Source of the DNA: Tubiluchus corallicola
Taxonomy: Eukaryota > Priapulida > Priapulimorpha > Priapulimorphida > Tubiluchidae
Direction of reading: 5' to 3'
Length of the DNA stretch: 31,238 nt
Assembly (NCBI GenBank): GCA_030141605.1
Contig: JAQGDQ010002450.1
Span: 1 to 31,238, forward strand
Shown here: in pieces, positions 18,343-26,967 of the stretch
How positions within the stretch are numbered: the first letter of the stretch is position 1
Layout: every line of letters starts with the position of its first letter
Made by a program: the position numbers and the translations under genes
Notes under the pieces: model-generated
Database searches by the model: none
Told to the model about the DNA's origin: nothing
What the model saw: only the letters and a program-made list of their open reading frames with translations

Positions 18343-18381
18343 AAAAAGGTTGTTATTTTCTCTTGGAATAACAACCTTTTT
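18343..18381 (+). terminator. Strong rho-independent terminator after the OmpA-family gene
   Basis: A perfect 15-bp stem (AAAAAGGTTGTTATT at 18343-18357, AATAACAACCTTTTT at 18367-18381) with a 9-nt loop and a terminal T-run. Confidence 0.9.
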
Positions 18382-18393
18382 ACTATACATTTG
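18363..18393 (+). promoter_or_regulatory. Bacteroidota-type promoter for comEC, overlapping the terminator
   Basis: TTG at 18363-18365, a 20-nt spacer, and TACATTTG at 18386-18393 match the phylum consensus. The -33 element lies in the loop of the preceding terminator. The comEC TTG start is 57 nt downstream of the -7 element. Confidence 0.65.
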
Positions 18394-18450
18394 TATGTGC
18401 CAAAACCTGCTTCCACATAGAACATACGATTGTTAAATAACTAATGTAAG

Positions 18451-19986
18451 TTGAGCCTTAATTCCCTAAACACAGTTTTTCCATACCAACAAGCTCCATT
18501 TTTTCGTTTACTTCTACCTTTCATAGCAGGAACACTACTACAAATATACTTCCCCATTTTCGACACCTATTTACTCTATGTTTTAGTAGTACTACTCATC
18601 GTATACATAGCCTTACATTTACGCAAAAAACCACAGCCAAACTATTCAACACGCTGGTTATTTGGAGTTTATATTTACCTGCTACTCATCCTCATAGGTA
18701 TTACTAACACATACATCCATCAAACAAAATACACAAAAATACCAGAAGAAATAGGCTACACATCAGCATTTCTCACTCTACAAAACCTACCTACCCCCAC
18801 CTCAAAAACAATAAAAACTACTGCTATAGCCACTGCTTATAAAAAAAACAAAACTTGGCACAAATGCTACGATAAAATACAAATTTACATTGCCAAAGAC
18901 AGCCTAAGCCAGCAACTCAACGAAAATGATCAAATCATAGCCAATATTAAACTTACTCCAATAAAAAATTACGGTAACCCACCTACATTTGACTATGTAT
19001 CTTATATGAAACGACAAGGTATCACACACCAAGCCTACATAAGAGCCAACAGATGGAAATTAAGAACCAAAACTTTTAACATCCGAAAATATTTTCTCAA
19101 CACCTTGCAAAAATATGGTATACACAACGAACAATATGCAGTACTATCTGCACTCACCTTAGGAGCTAAACAATATTTAAACAAAGACATCAAACAAAAT
19201 TTCTCTCGTTCAGGAGCAATGCATATATTGGCAGTATCTGGACTACACGTAGGCATCATCTACCTCATTATCAGCCAAATACTTAATCGCTCATATATAC
19301 ACCTAGTAAGATACGGCCGTTTTTTTAAAATAATCATCCTACTATTTTCCATTTGGTCATTTGCCTACCTCACAGCTTTCTCACCTAGTGTGCAACGAGC
19401 CAGCATAATGTTTTCCTTCATTATTATTGGAAAAAACCTAAGAAGGAGTACCAATATCTATAACACCCTTTCCGCAGCAGCTTTTCTACAAATATTCATC
19501 ACCCCACATAGCATCACACAACTTAGTTTTCAGCTTTCCTATCTCGCCATACTAAGCATTGTTTACTTCTATCCCAAATTATCCAATCTATACCAGCCAA
19601 AAAATTTTCTCCTAAGAAAGATATGGCAACTTACTGCAATAACCACCACTGCACAAATAGGCACAGCACCTCTTATTATTCATCATTTCCAAGAGTTCCC
19701 CTCTTATTCCCTATTTGCCAATTTCATTATCATTCCTCTTGCATTTGCACTACTCACTACTACCCTTGCCCTTTTTGCTTTTTCTAATCTACCCACCATA
19801 GCCTCATTTATCGCCATATTATTAAACCACGCCACTCAGTTTCTCAACTACACCACCCACAAGATAAGTACCCTACCCTTCTCCATCCTCAACTTCTCAC
19901 TCAACCAGTGGAGTGTATGGGCAATCTATCTCAGTATCTTCCTTGTATCCATACTTTTTATTCAAAGAAAAGAAAGTGATTTTTAA
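18451..19986 (+). CDS. ComEC/Rec2-family membrane protein without the metallo-beta-lactamase domain
   Basis: Polytopic inner-membrane protein related to the DNA-uptake channel ComEC. The 511 aa start with a DUF4131-like region (two or three helices, then a soluble stretch about 95-205). The competence domain (about 225-500) contains the signature MHILAVSGLHVGIIYLI and the SPSVQRASIMFSF motif. The C-terminal metallo-beta-lactamase nuclease-like domain of full-length ComEC is absent, as in many Bacteroidota members. The start must be TTG at 18451: an in-frame TAA at 18442-18444 leaves no ATG. A promoter lies just upstream. Real DNA-uptake function is unproven. Confidence 0.9.
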   Translation: MSLNSLNTVFPYQQAPFFRLLLPFIAGTLLQIYFPIFDTYLLYVLVVLLIVYIALHLRKKPQPNYSTRWLFGVYIYLLLILIGITNTYIHQTKYTKIPEEIGYTSAFLTLQNLPTPTSKTIKTTAIATAYKKNKTWHKCYDKIQIYIAKDSLSQQLNENDQIIANIKLTPIKNYGNPPTFDYVSYMKRQGITHQAYIRANRWKLRTKTFNIRKYFLNTLQKYGIHNEQYAVLSALTLGAKQYLNKDIKQNFSRSGAMHILAVSGLHVGIIYLIISQILNRSYIHLVRYGRFFKIIILLFSIWSFAYLTAFSPSVQRASIMFSFIIIGKNLRRSTNIYNTLSAAAFLQIFITPHSITQLSFQLSYLAILSIVYFYPKLSNLYQPKNFLLRKIWQLTAITTTAQIGTAPLIIHHFQEFPSYSLFANFIIIPLAFALLTTTLALFAFSNLPTIASFIAILLNHATQFLNYTTHKISTLPFSILNFSLNQWSVWAIYLSIFLVSILFIQRKESDF

Positions 19987-20011
19987 AAACTTTAGATTTT
20001 CTTGTACTTAC

Positions 20012-20878
20012 CTACTCATCCTCCATATTAAAAAGGATTTCTTTTTCTTCTTTAGTCAAGCTATCATAACCTGAACGAGATATTTTTTCTAAGACCTTAT
20101 TGACCTCCTCCTGTTTCTTTACCTTGTCAGCATTGTATTCCATATCTGTTTTTGTTTTTTTATAAGTCACTTTCATCTTTCGTTTTGCAGTAAAAATACT
20201 AAATAGCACTTCCAACCACTTTCCCCATACCTTCCCCCTATGATAGCTCCTCATATAAAAATAGCCGTACAATGCCCCCCCCAAATGTGCAATATGGCCA
20301 CCCGCATTACCTGACTTGATATTTATCATATCCAACACAATAGAAATAAGAGCAATATATTTAATCTTAACATTGCCGACAAACAATAAATTGACTGCAA
20401 AGTTAGGTGTATGTGTTGCAGTAGCAATCACTATGGCTAATACCGATGCCGACGCTCCCAAAGCATAAGCTTCACTTGTATACTGTTCAAAACTAGGAAA
20501 GAAATTGAATGACAATATAAATAATACAGCTCCTGACAGACCTCCAAAAAAATACAAACTCAAAAAACGTTTTGCCTCAATATACATCAAAAAAATACGC
20601 CCAAACCAGAACAACCACAACATATTAAACAGTATATGAAAAAACTGCTCGTGCAAAAACATATACGTAACCAATGTCCAAGGCTTATACCACAAGGTAC
20701 CCAAATCTGAGGGTACAGCCAACCATTTTACCAATGAAAAACTGCTCTCAACCCCCATTAGCCAAAAAAATGTCTCAAAGATATTAATAGCCAAAAAAAC
20801 CCCTACATTGACATAAATAACCTTTATTAGTACAGAACTTCTCTTATAGGAATCCCTTATTTCATCTACTATACTCAT
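20012..20878 (-). CDS. Rhomboid-family intramembrane serine protease (copy B, with cytoplasmic tail)
   Basis: Six-helix rhomboid core (about 15-210) with the Ser-His dyad expected for activity: Ser143 in GASAS and His198 in GGHIAHLGG, plus the conserved HEQFFHILFNMLWL in helix 2. The 288 aa include a tail of about 75 residues that is charged and contains KISRSGYDSLTKEEKEILF, a segment often seen at the end of Bacteroidota rhomboids. It is 53 nt downstream of a second rhomboid on the same strand and converges with comEC, leaving only 25 nt between their stops. Natural substrates are unknown. Two rhomboids in a row are typical of this phylum. Confidence 0.93.
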   Translation of the reverse strand: MSIVDEIRDSYKRSSVLIKVIYVNVGVFLAINIFETFFWLMGVESSFSLVKWLAVPSDLGTLWYKPWTLVTYMFLHEQFFHILFNMLWLFWFGRIFLMYIEAKRFLSLYFFGGLSGAVLFILSFNFFPSFEQYTSEAYALGASASVLAIVIATATHTPNFAVNLLFVGNVKIKYIALISIVLDMINIKSGNAGGHIAHLGGALYGYFYMRSYHRGKVWGKWLEVLFSIFTAKRKMKVTYKKTKTDMEYNADKVKKQEEVNKVLEKISRSGYDSLTKEEKEILFNMEDE

Positions 20879-20931
20879 CCCATTTCTTTTTTATAATGAG
20901 AGCAAAATAAAAAATATTACATCATCACTCC

Positions 20932-21729
20932 TTAATAAAACTCCTTAGAATGCTTATTCCAATACTTAATAAGGATAAACCCAAACAACATACCCCCAAG
21001 ATGAGCAAAATGAGCTACATTACTTGTTGTATTTGTTACACCCATAAACAACTCCACAGCACCATAAAAAATCACAAAATATTTTGCCTTAATTGGCATA
21101 GGAAAAAACAATAGCATCAACTCCGTATTAGGGAACAACATACCAAACCCCAATAGTATACCAAATACCGCTCCCGAAGCACCCACCGTAGGAATATTCA
21201 ACACCACACGTTCCACTCCCTTTACCACAGATATACTGCTTTGTATCAAATATTCATCAGTAGGATTATCAAAAAAAGCAAACGTTAAATTGAGAATATC
21301 ATTGTTTGCCCTTGGCAAATAGCTTTTCACAAAATCATTAAAAAGCTCAGGTGTAGGCGTATTCAAAAATGCCGTAGCATCACTCACCATTTTAGCATTC
21401 TCCCACCATAAAACTCCTGTATGACACAGTGCAGCCCCTATGCCCGTTACTATAAAAAATGTAAAAAAACGTTTAGCACCCCACACCATCTCCAGCATAC
21501 GTCCAAACAACCAAAAAGCGTACATATTGAACAACAAATGCCAAATACCACCATGCATAAACATATAAGTTACATACTGATAGGGTTGAAAATATTCAGA
21601 CTTAAAAAAGTGAAGTCCTAACAACTGGGTCATATTTAAACCTGTACGATTCAATAAACTTGCAAGGAAAAAGACTAGAACATTGATAATTAAAAGATAC
21701 TTAACAACAGGTGGGGTCCCTCTAAACAT
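20932..21729 (-). CDS. Rhomboid-family intramembrane serine protease (copy A)
   Basis: First gene of the rhomboid pair, 265 aa. Helix 2 region MFMHGGIWHLLFNMYAFWLFG is typical (MFMHGGIWHLLFNMYAFW). The catalytic Ser185 lies in GASGAVFG and His243 in AHFAHLGGMLFG, so the dyad is intact. Between helix 3 and the serine helix there is an unusually long hydrophilic stretch of about 70 residues (about 108-180), predicted to be outside the membrane, which could shape substrate access. It lacks the cytoplasmic tail of copy B. Upstream is a TAnnTTTG element at 21759-21766. The 21730-21959 gap before the esterase gene otherwise shows no gene. Confidence 0.93.
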   Translation of the reverse strand: MFRGTPPVVKYLLIINVLVFFLASLLNRTGLNMTQLLGLHFFKSEYFQPYQYVTYMFMHGGIWHLLFNMYAFWLFGRMLEMVWGAKRFFTFFIVTGIGAALCHTGVLWWENAKMVSDATAFLNTPTPELFNDFVKSYLPRANNDILNLTFAFFDNPTDEYLIQSSISVVKGVERVVLNIPTVGASGAVFGILLGFGMLFPNTELMLLFFPMPIKAKYFVIFYGAVELFMGVTNTTSNVAHFAHLGGMLFGFILIKYWNKHSKEFY

Positions 21730-21758
21730 TACGACTTATTTATAAACATTAATTTCCA

Positions 21759-21766
21759 CAAAGATA
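21759..21766 (-). promoter_or_regulatory. -7 element for the rhomboid pair
   Basis: Minus strand reads TATCTTTG, an exact TAnnTTTG match 29 nt before the copy A start. No TTG at the expected spacing. Confidence 0.5.
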
Positions 21767-21959
21767 GAAAAATAATATACTCATTTTTTTATTGAAAAGC
21801 AAAAATACATAATATAAATATCAGCTCTAAATTGGTAATGAGCTACAAGTTGATAGCATAAAATTATAGTTCTCCTACAACTCGTATCATTCTAATCATA
21901 GCTAAAATCAATCTCACAGACAAGAATAATACTTTTTATAAAAACAAGCACTATTTTAA

Positions 21960-22793
21960 TCATTCTTTTGGTGAGTTAAAAAAATTATTAAAATACAAAA
22001 GATGATATTCTACTGACCTGCTCCAATAATCTGCATTATGTTTTCCAGGACGCTCCATATAAGTATGAGAAATATTCATATACAATAATTTTTCGTGTAA
22101 AGCTCTATTCACCTTAATAAAATAATCTTTGTCCCCACAGTCAAAAATTATCTCTATAGAATTGGGAAGTAGTAAATGTGTTAAGTTAATAACTGAATTT
22201 TCTTCCCAATTTGCTTTATATGTATCATACTTTCCCAGCTTCTCTTGCATAGCATACCTATCAGAAAAAGGACGAATGTCCACACCACCGCATATACTTC
22301 CTGTTGCCCCAAAAACATCCTGATTCTTAAAGGCTATATACAACGCACCGTGCCCCCCCATACTTAAACCTGAAATAGCTCTTCCACTTCTATCTGCAAT
22401 AGTCTGATAATTACTATCAATGTAAAAAACTAACTCTTTGGCAATGTAGGTCTCATACTGAGATTTATCATCAAACGGACTATCAAAATACCAACTGTCA
22501 TATCCTCCATCTGGACAAACAACTATCATCTCGTACAAATCTGCTAACATCTTTATCTTTGGAGCCTCATTTATCCAGCCCGAATAATTTCCACTCCAAC
22601 CGTGAAGCAAATACACAACCGGAAAAGACTTATCGCCTTTTTTATAGTTATTGGGCAATATGATAACCGATTTTATAGATTTCTCCATCTTCTGACTGTA
22701 GGTGCGAATAGTATCTACCGTTGCAGACTTTAATACAATAGGAGCTAATAAAAACAAGAACAGAAACAAAAATTTTTTTATACTTCTCATCAT
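21960..22793 (-). CDS. Exported esterase (esterase D / PF00756-like alpha/beta hydrolase)
   Basis: Signal peptide (about 1-24, cut near KSA) followed by an alpha/beta hydrolase of the putative-esterase family that includes feruloyl and acetyl-xylan esterases and the mycolyltransferases. Motifs are VVYLLHGWSGNYSGW (oxyanion region), Ser144 in the nucleophile elbow GLSMGG, Asp223 in CGDKDYF and His252 in GKHNADYW. The 277 aa length fits. It is a single-gene unit, divergent from nnr. The likely setting is the periplasm, acting on acyl or aryl esters of carbohydrates or other small esters. The substrate is not decidable. Two adjacent ATG codons (22793, 22790) are possible starts. Confidence 0.9.
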   Translation of the reverse strand: MMRSIKKFLFLFLFLLAPIVLKSATVDTIRTYSQKMEKSIKSVIILPNNYKKGDKSFPVVYLLHGWSGNYSGWINEAPKIKMLADLYEMIVVCPDGGYDSWYFDSPFDDKSQYETYIAKELVFYIDSNYQTIADRSGRAISGLSMGGHGALYIAFKNQDVFGATGSICGGVDIRPFSDRYAMQEKLGKYDTYKANWEENSVINLTHLLLPNSIEIIFDCGDKDYFIKVNRALHEKLLYMNISHTYMERPGKHNADYWSRSVEYHLLYFNNFFNSPKE

Positions 22794-22819
22794 TAAATAT
22801 TATTTGTTTGAAAAAACAT

Positions 22820-22827
22820 CAAATATA
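22820..22827 (-). promoter_or_regulatory. -7 element for the esterase gene
   Basis: Minus strand reads TATATTTG, 26 nt before the start. The -33 region is poor. Confidence 0.4.
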
Positions 22828-22940
22828 ATAAATTATTAACATTAAGGCTAATAGAAAAACCTCCTAACAATGGCACAAAGAATATGCTAAAAAGAAATAA
22901 TAGATGTGTTTTTGTACATTTTTCAATTCATCATTTTTAA

Positions 22941-22972
22941 TTGCTAATTTTTAATTTAATAAACTAACTTTG
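22941..22972 (+). promoter_or_regulatory. Bacteroidota-type promoter for nnr
   Basis: TTG at 22941-22943, a 21-nt spacer, then TAACTTTG at 22965-22972. The nnr ATG is 38 nt downstream. Confidence 0.65.
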
Positions 22973-23010
22973 TATTTGTTTTTATCAAGCAATCAGTAGT
23001 CAAAAGTTTA

Positions 23011-24531
23011 ATGAAAATATTCAAATCCAAAGACATAGCTCTAATAGATAAACTAACCATAGAAAAAGAGCCCATTGTTTCTATAGATTTGATGGAACGA
23101 GCTGCTACTACTCTTGTTCAATGGATACTATCCCAACACCCTTCGCAAAAAGGATTTGTAATACTATGCGGTACAGGAAACAATGGAGGCGATGGCTTAG
23201 CAATAGCTAGACTACTTGTTGAGCAAAATAAAGAAATAAACACCTATATAATAAAAACAAGTAACAACTCTCTTTCGCCTGATGCAGCCATTAACTTAAA
23301 GCGACTGCAAAAAATAAGCAAAGCAAAACTAACTCAAATAGAAAGCATAGAAGAATTGCCTCCAATACCCAAAGAATATATCATTATAGATGCACTCTTT
23401 GGTACGGGACTCAACAAACCTATAACAGAAGGTTTATATGCTAATGTTATAAAACATATTAACAGTATTTCAAACAAAGTCATATCCATAGACACACCCT
23501 CTGGACTGTTTGGCGAAGAAAACCACACTATCCCCAACCAAGTCATTATTAAAGCCACATACACACTTACCCTCGAATTTCCCAAAATAGCACAACTACT
23601 AGCAGAAAATGAAGACTACATAGGAGAACTATGCACCATCCCCATAAAGCTACACCCCCAAGCAAAAAAAGAAATAGAAACCAACTACCACTACCTACAA
23701 AACAAAAACATAGCCCCACTACTAAAAAAAAGAAAAAAACACTCACACAAAGGTAACTATGGACACGCACTGCTCATTGCAGGAAACGAAGGCACAGTAG
23801 GAGCTGCTATCCTTGCAGCACAAAGTTGTATGAGAAGTGGAGTAGGACTACTGACCTGCTGCCTACCTAAAAAGGCACACACTCCATTGCACACTACACT
23901 GCCAGAAGCAATGACCACTCCCCACAAACTATCCAAACAAAAAAACATAAAAATCTTCTTGAAAAAATATACAGCTACAGCCATAGGTTGTGGTATAGGA
24001 GAAACAGAACATAGTTTAGAAAACTTAAAAACCCTCATAAAAAACACCACACAACCCCTAATATTAGATGCAGATGCCATCAACCTATTAGGAAAAAACC
24101 CCAAACTAATAAACCAAATACCTCCCAACAGCATACTCACACCACACCCCAAAGAATTTGAACGCCTCGCAGGAACAACTGTCAATCATTACCAACGCCT
24201 ACAAAAACTGTTGCAACTCTCTATTGCTCACAAAATCTATATTATACTAAAAGGAGCTAATACAAGCATAGCAACGCCCAAAGGAGAGTGCTACATAAAC
24301 TCAACAGGCAATCCCGGTATGGCAAAAGGAGGCAGTGGAGACATACTTACAGGCATTCTTCTATCATTGTTAGCACAAGGTTATACTCATCTGCATACTT
24401 GCCTAGCCGCTGTTTATTTGCACGGATTGGCAGGAGATATTACAGCCCAGAAACTTGAGTATGAATATATGACACCCTCTGATGTTGTGAGAAATTTAAC
24501 AAATGCTTTTAGAACATTAAAAAACAATTAA
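23011..24531 (+). CDS. nnr: Bifunctional NAD(P)HX epimerase / ADP-dependent NAD(P)HX dehydratase
   Basis: Repairs hydrated nicotinamide cofactors: the N-terminal YjeF_N domain (about 1-215) epimerises R- and S-NAD(P)HX, and the C-terminal ribokinase-like domain (about 225-500) dehydrates S-NAD(P)HX using ADP. The first domain shows CGTGNNGGDGLAIARLL (Asn57-Asp61) and the Asp of IDALFGTG. The second shows GHALLIAGNEGTVGAA, LTPHPKEFERL and NPGMAKGGSGDILTG with the catalytic Asp444. The 506 aa length is the usual fused form. It leads an operon-like run with the DUF4831 gene 4 nt downstream. The coding strand is strikingly C-rich and G-poor, as in comEC and trpB. Confidence 0.96.
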   Translation: MKIFKSKDIALIDKLTIEKEPIVSIDLMERAATTLVQWILSQHPSQKGFVILCGTGNNGGDGLAIARLLVEQNKEINTYIIKTSNNSLSPDAAINLKRLQKISKAKLTQIESIEELPPIPKEYIIIDALFGTGLNKPITEGLYANVIKHINSISNKVISIDTPSGLFGEENHTIPNQVIIKATYTLTLEFPKIAQLLAENEDYIGELCTIPIKLHPQAKKEIETNYHYLQNKNIAPLLKKRKKHSHKGNYGHALLIAGNEGTVGAAILAAQSCMRSGVGLLTCCLPKKAHTPLHTTLPEAMTTPHKLSKQKNIKIFLKKYTATAIGCGIGETEHSLENLKTLIKNTTQPLILDADAINLLGKNPKLINQIPPNSILTPHPKEFERLAGTTVNHYQRLQKLLQLSIAHKIYIILKGANTSIATPKGECYINSTGNPGMAKGGSGDILTGILLSLLAQGYTHLHTCLAAVYLHGLAGDITAQKLEYEYMTPSDVVRNLTNAFRTLKNN

Positions 24532-24535
24532 AAAA

Positions 24536-25693
24536 ATGATAAGAAAAAGACAAACACTCTTCAAATTCTTAATAGTCATACTGCTATTCATAAGCAATGC
24601 GAACTACTCCAAACCTAAAAACACAGAAGAACAACCAAGCCATATTCTGAGTTATGCCCTTCCCCACACAAGCTTGCAAATAACCATAAACACCACAAAA
24701 ACAAAGACACACACAGGAATTTTCAAAGAATATGCTAAAAAATACTTTGATTTACAAAACGTAATACAACAAGATGAAACCACTTGGACTATCAGTAGCA
24801 TAGAAATTACTACACACACAAAACCTTCAAAAAAGCAATACCAACTAATCCTTAATGGCAATGGCAACAACCCCAGTGTTCACCTATCAGAAGACGGAAT
24901 TTTGCTGGGTATTAATTTAGAACCTACAATCCACAACTTACAATCCACAACTTACAAGCCGCAACTTGAAAACTACAACCCCACAACTAAAACCAAAGAT
25001 ATAACATATGGACACATTGCCCACAACGAAATATACCAAATAAAAGAAGAAAATACCTTTCTTACTAAAGAAACAGATACAGGAACAACAATAGTGCCTG
25101 TAATAAAGAAGCAAATTATTCCTAAAAACATAGACTTAAAAGCTCTTGAAGCCTCTGAGTTTATTTACGAAGTAAGACAGCGAAAACTAGACCTTCTCTC
25201 TGCAGAGTATGAAACAGTGTTGCCCAATGGAGACGCTTACCAAGTAGCAGTAGAGCAACTCAACCTCATAGAACAACAACATTTAGAACTTTTTACAGGA
25301 ACCACTACCACCACCACACAACAATACCATTATACAATAACCCCTAATACCTCGCAAAAAACAACATTATGCTACTTCTCCAAACAAGCAGGAATATCTA
25401 AAAGCAAAGACCCCAAAAACACTCCCATAGACATACACTTTACCCTAGAAAAAAGCAATCATCAAACTATTGCCAGCACAAGTGTCCAAAACCTTTCGCA
25501 ACAAAAATTATATTACCAAAAACCCGCTAGAACGACAATAGAAATAATTCGCGGGAAACACATATTACACACAGAACAAATACTTATGCCACAATTTGGA
25601 GAACTAATATCACTACCTATACAAAATTTAACCCCCAACACACAAATAGAATACCACCCCAATACAGGTGCTTTGAAAAAAATAAGATATTAA
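24536..25693 (+). CDS. DUF4831 family exported protein
   Basis: Unknown-function protein of a Bacteroidota family. An N-terminal signal (hydrophobic residues about 9-22) is followed by SYALPHTSLQITI, a family-typical opening strand. The middle contains LEASEFIYEVRQRKLDLLSAEYE, then LNLIEQQHLELFTGTTTTTTQQYHYTI (ends ELFTGTTTTTTQQYHYTI), and the end has YYQKPARTTIEI and QFGELISLP. These match what I recall of DUF4831. The 385 aa are probably periplasmic. A 14-nt tandem repeat lies inside the gene. It starts 4 nt after nnr and ends 1 nt before trpB, so translation is likely coupled to both. No enzyme motifs are visible. Confidence 0.8.
   Translation: MIRKRQTLFKFLIVILLFISNANYSKPKNTEEQPSHILSYALPHTSLQITINTTKTKTHTGIFKEYAKKYFDLQNVIQQDETTWTISSIEITTHTKPSKKQYQLILNGNGNNPSVHLSEDGILLGINLEPTIHNLQSTTYKPQLENYNPTTKTKDITYGHIAHNEIYQIKEENTFLTKETDTGTTIVPVIKKQIIPKNIDLKALEASEFIYEVRQRKLDLLSAEYETVLPNGDAYQVAVEQLNLIEQQHLELFTGTTTTTTQQYHYTITPNTSQKTTLCYFSKQAGISKSKDPKNTPIDIHFTLEKSNHQTIASTSVQNLSQQKLYYQKPARTTIEIIRGKHILHTEQILMPQFGELISLPIQNLTPNTQIEYHPNTGALKKIRY
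24926..24967 (+). repeat. Three 14-nt tandem repeats inside the DUF4831 gene
   Basis: ACAATCCACAACTT occurs at 24926-24939 and 24940-24953, then a variant ACAAGCCGCAACTT at 24954-24967. Three copies total 42 nt, so the frame is kept, but any single-copy change would shift it. Confidence 0.9.
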
Positions 25694-25694
25694 A

Positions 25695-26882
25695 ATGAAA
25701 TATACAACCGACAGCAAAGGCTACTACGGAAAATTTGGAGGAGCTTATATTCCTGAAATGCTCTATCCCAATATCAAAGAACTAACAGAAAACTACCAAC
25801 AAATAATAAATGAAACTGCCTTTCAACAAGAATTCAAAGACCTACTCAAAAACTATGTAGGACGCCCTACTCCTCTCTATTATGCCACACGCCTATCTAG
25901 CCATTACAATGTTCACATATACCTAAAAAGAGAAGACCTTAACCATACAGGGGCTCATAAAATAAATAATACCATAGGTCAAATACTTCTGGCACAAAGA
26001 TTGGGAAAAACAAGAATAATAGCAGAAACAGGAGCAGGACAACACGGCGTAGCCACAGCCACAGTATGCGCACTGAAGGGGATAGAGTGCATAGTATATA
26101 TGGGAGAAACTGATATAAAACGACAAGCCCCCAACGTAGCAAGAATGAAAATGCTTGGAGCAAAAGTAGTTGCTGCCACCTGCGGAAATAAAACACTAAA
26201 AGATGCTACCAATGAAGCCATAAGAGACTGGATAAACAATCCTACCAATACACACTACATAATAGGCTCTTCTATAGGACCTCATCCCTATCCAGAAATT
26301 GTAACCCAATTTCAAGCCATCATAAGCCAAGAAATACAACAGCAATTACAAGAACAAACAGGCAATCCCAACCCCAACACCATTATAGCCTGCGTAGGAG
26401 GAGGAAGCAACGCCATTGGAGCTTTTTATCACTACCTTGAAAACAAAAAAATAAAACTCATAGCAGTAGAAGCCTCTGGACTAGGTATAAACACAGAAAA
26501 AACTGCCGCTACCATTGCAAAAGGGTCAGAAGGTATTATACACGGGTGCAAAACTCTATTGATGCAAAACAACGATGGACAAATCACTGAACCTTATTCC
26601 ATTTCAGCAGGATTAGACTACCCCGGAATAGGCCCAATACACGCTTTTTTGCACCAAACAGGCAGAGTAAAATACCTTAATGCAAATGATGATGAAGCCC
26701 TACAAGCAGTCTTGCAACTCGCCAGATTAGAAGGTATTATTCCTGCATTAGAAACAGCCCACGCTCTTGCTGTATTACCTAAAATAAAATTAAAAAAAGA
26801 CCAGACTGTAATTATCAACCTATCTGGAAGAGGGGATAAAGACCTTGAGACTTACATAAAAAAAATGAAGGATAAAATTTAA
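25695..26882 (+). CDS. trpB: Tryptophan synthase beta chain
   Basis: PLP enzyme that joins indole and serine to tryptophan, in an alpha2beta2 complex with TrpA. The 395 aa sequence opens with YYGKFGGAYIPEMLYP. Lys89 in LNHTGAHKINN forms the Schiff base. GAGQHGVATATVCA, ACVGGGSNAIGAF (phosphate-binding), EASGLGI and SAGLDYPGIGP follow. It is the standard TrpB1 type. It starts 1 nt after the DUF4831 stop and is followed by an 85-nt gap and trpA. The other trp genes (E, G, D, C, F) are not in the window. Confidence 0.97.
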   Translation: MKYTTDSKGYYGKFGGAYIPEMLYPNIKELTENYQQIINETAFQQEFKDLLKNYVGRPTPLYYATRLSSHYNVHIYLKREDLNHTGAHKINNTIGQILLAQRLGKTRIIAETGAGQHGVATATVCALKGIECIVYMGETDIKRQAPNVARMKMLGAKVVAATCGNKTLKDATNEAIRDWINNPTNTHYIIGSSIGPHPYPEIVTQFQAIISQEIQQQLQEQTGNPNPNTIIACVGGGSNAIGAFYHYLENKKIKLIAVEASGLGINTEKTAATIAKGSEGIIHGCKTLLMQNNDGQITEPYSISAGLDYPGIGPIHAFLHQTGRVKYLNANDDEALQAVLQLARLEGIIPALETAHALAVLPKIKLKKDQTVIINLSGRGDKDLETYIKKMKDKI

Positions 26883-26910
26883 AGGAATATAATTAAATAC
26901 CTCGTATTAT

Positions 26911-26925
26911 TGTTATTTAATAACA
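26911..26925. promoter_or_regulatory. 15-bp palindrome between trpB and trpA
   Basis: TGTTATT, a central T, then AATAACA: a perfect dyad of 7+7 bp. It could be an operator or a weak hairpin; no regulator is known from the sequence. Confidence 0.3.
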
Positions 26926-26967
26926 CATTATCTAATTTCAACATAGCAACTTTTAATTCATAAAACA

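Noticed and set aside
18451-26882. C-rich, G-poor coding strand of comEC, nnr and trpB as a sign of foreign origin
   Set aside because: The same bias appears in the GH20 and miaA genes and fits strand composition skew rather than transfer; codon use is otherwise like the neighbours.
26883-26967. Trp attenuator or leader peptide before trpA
   Set aside because: No short frame with Trp codons and no paired terminator/antiterminator stems; only a 15-bp palindrome is present.
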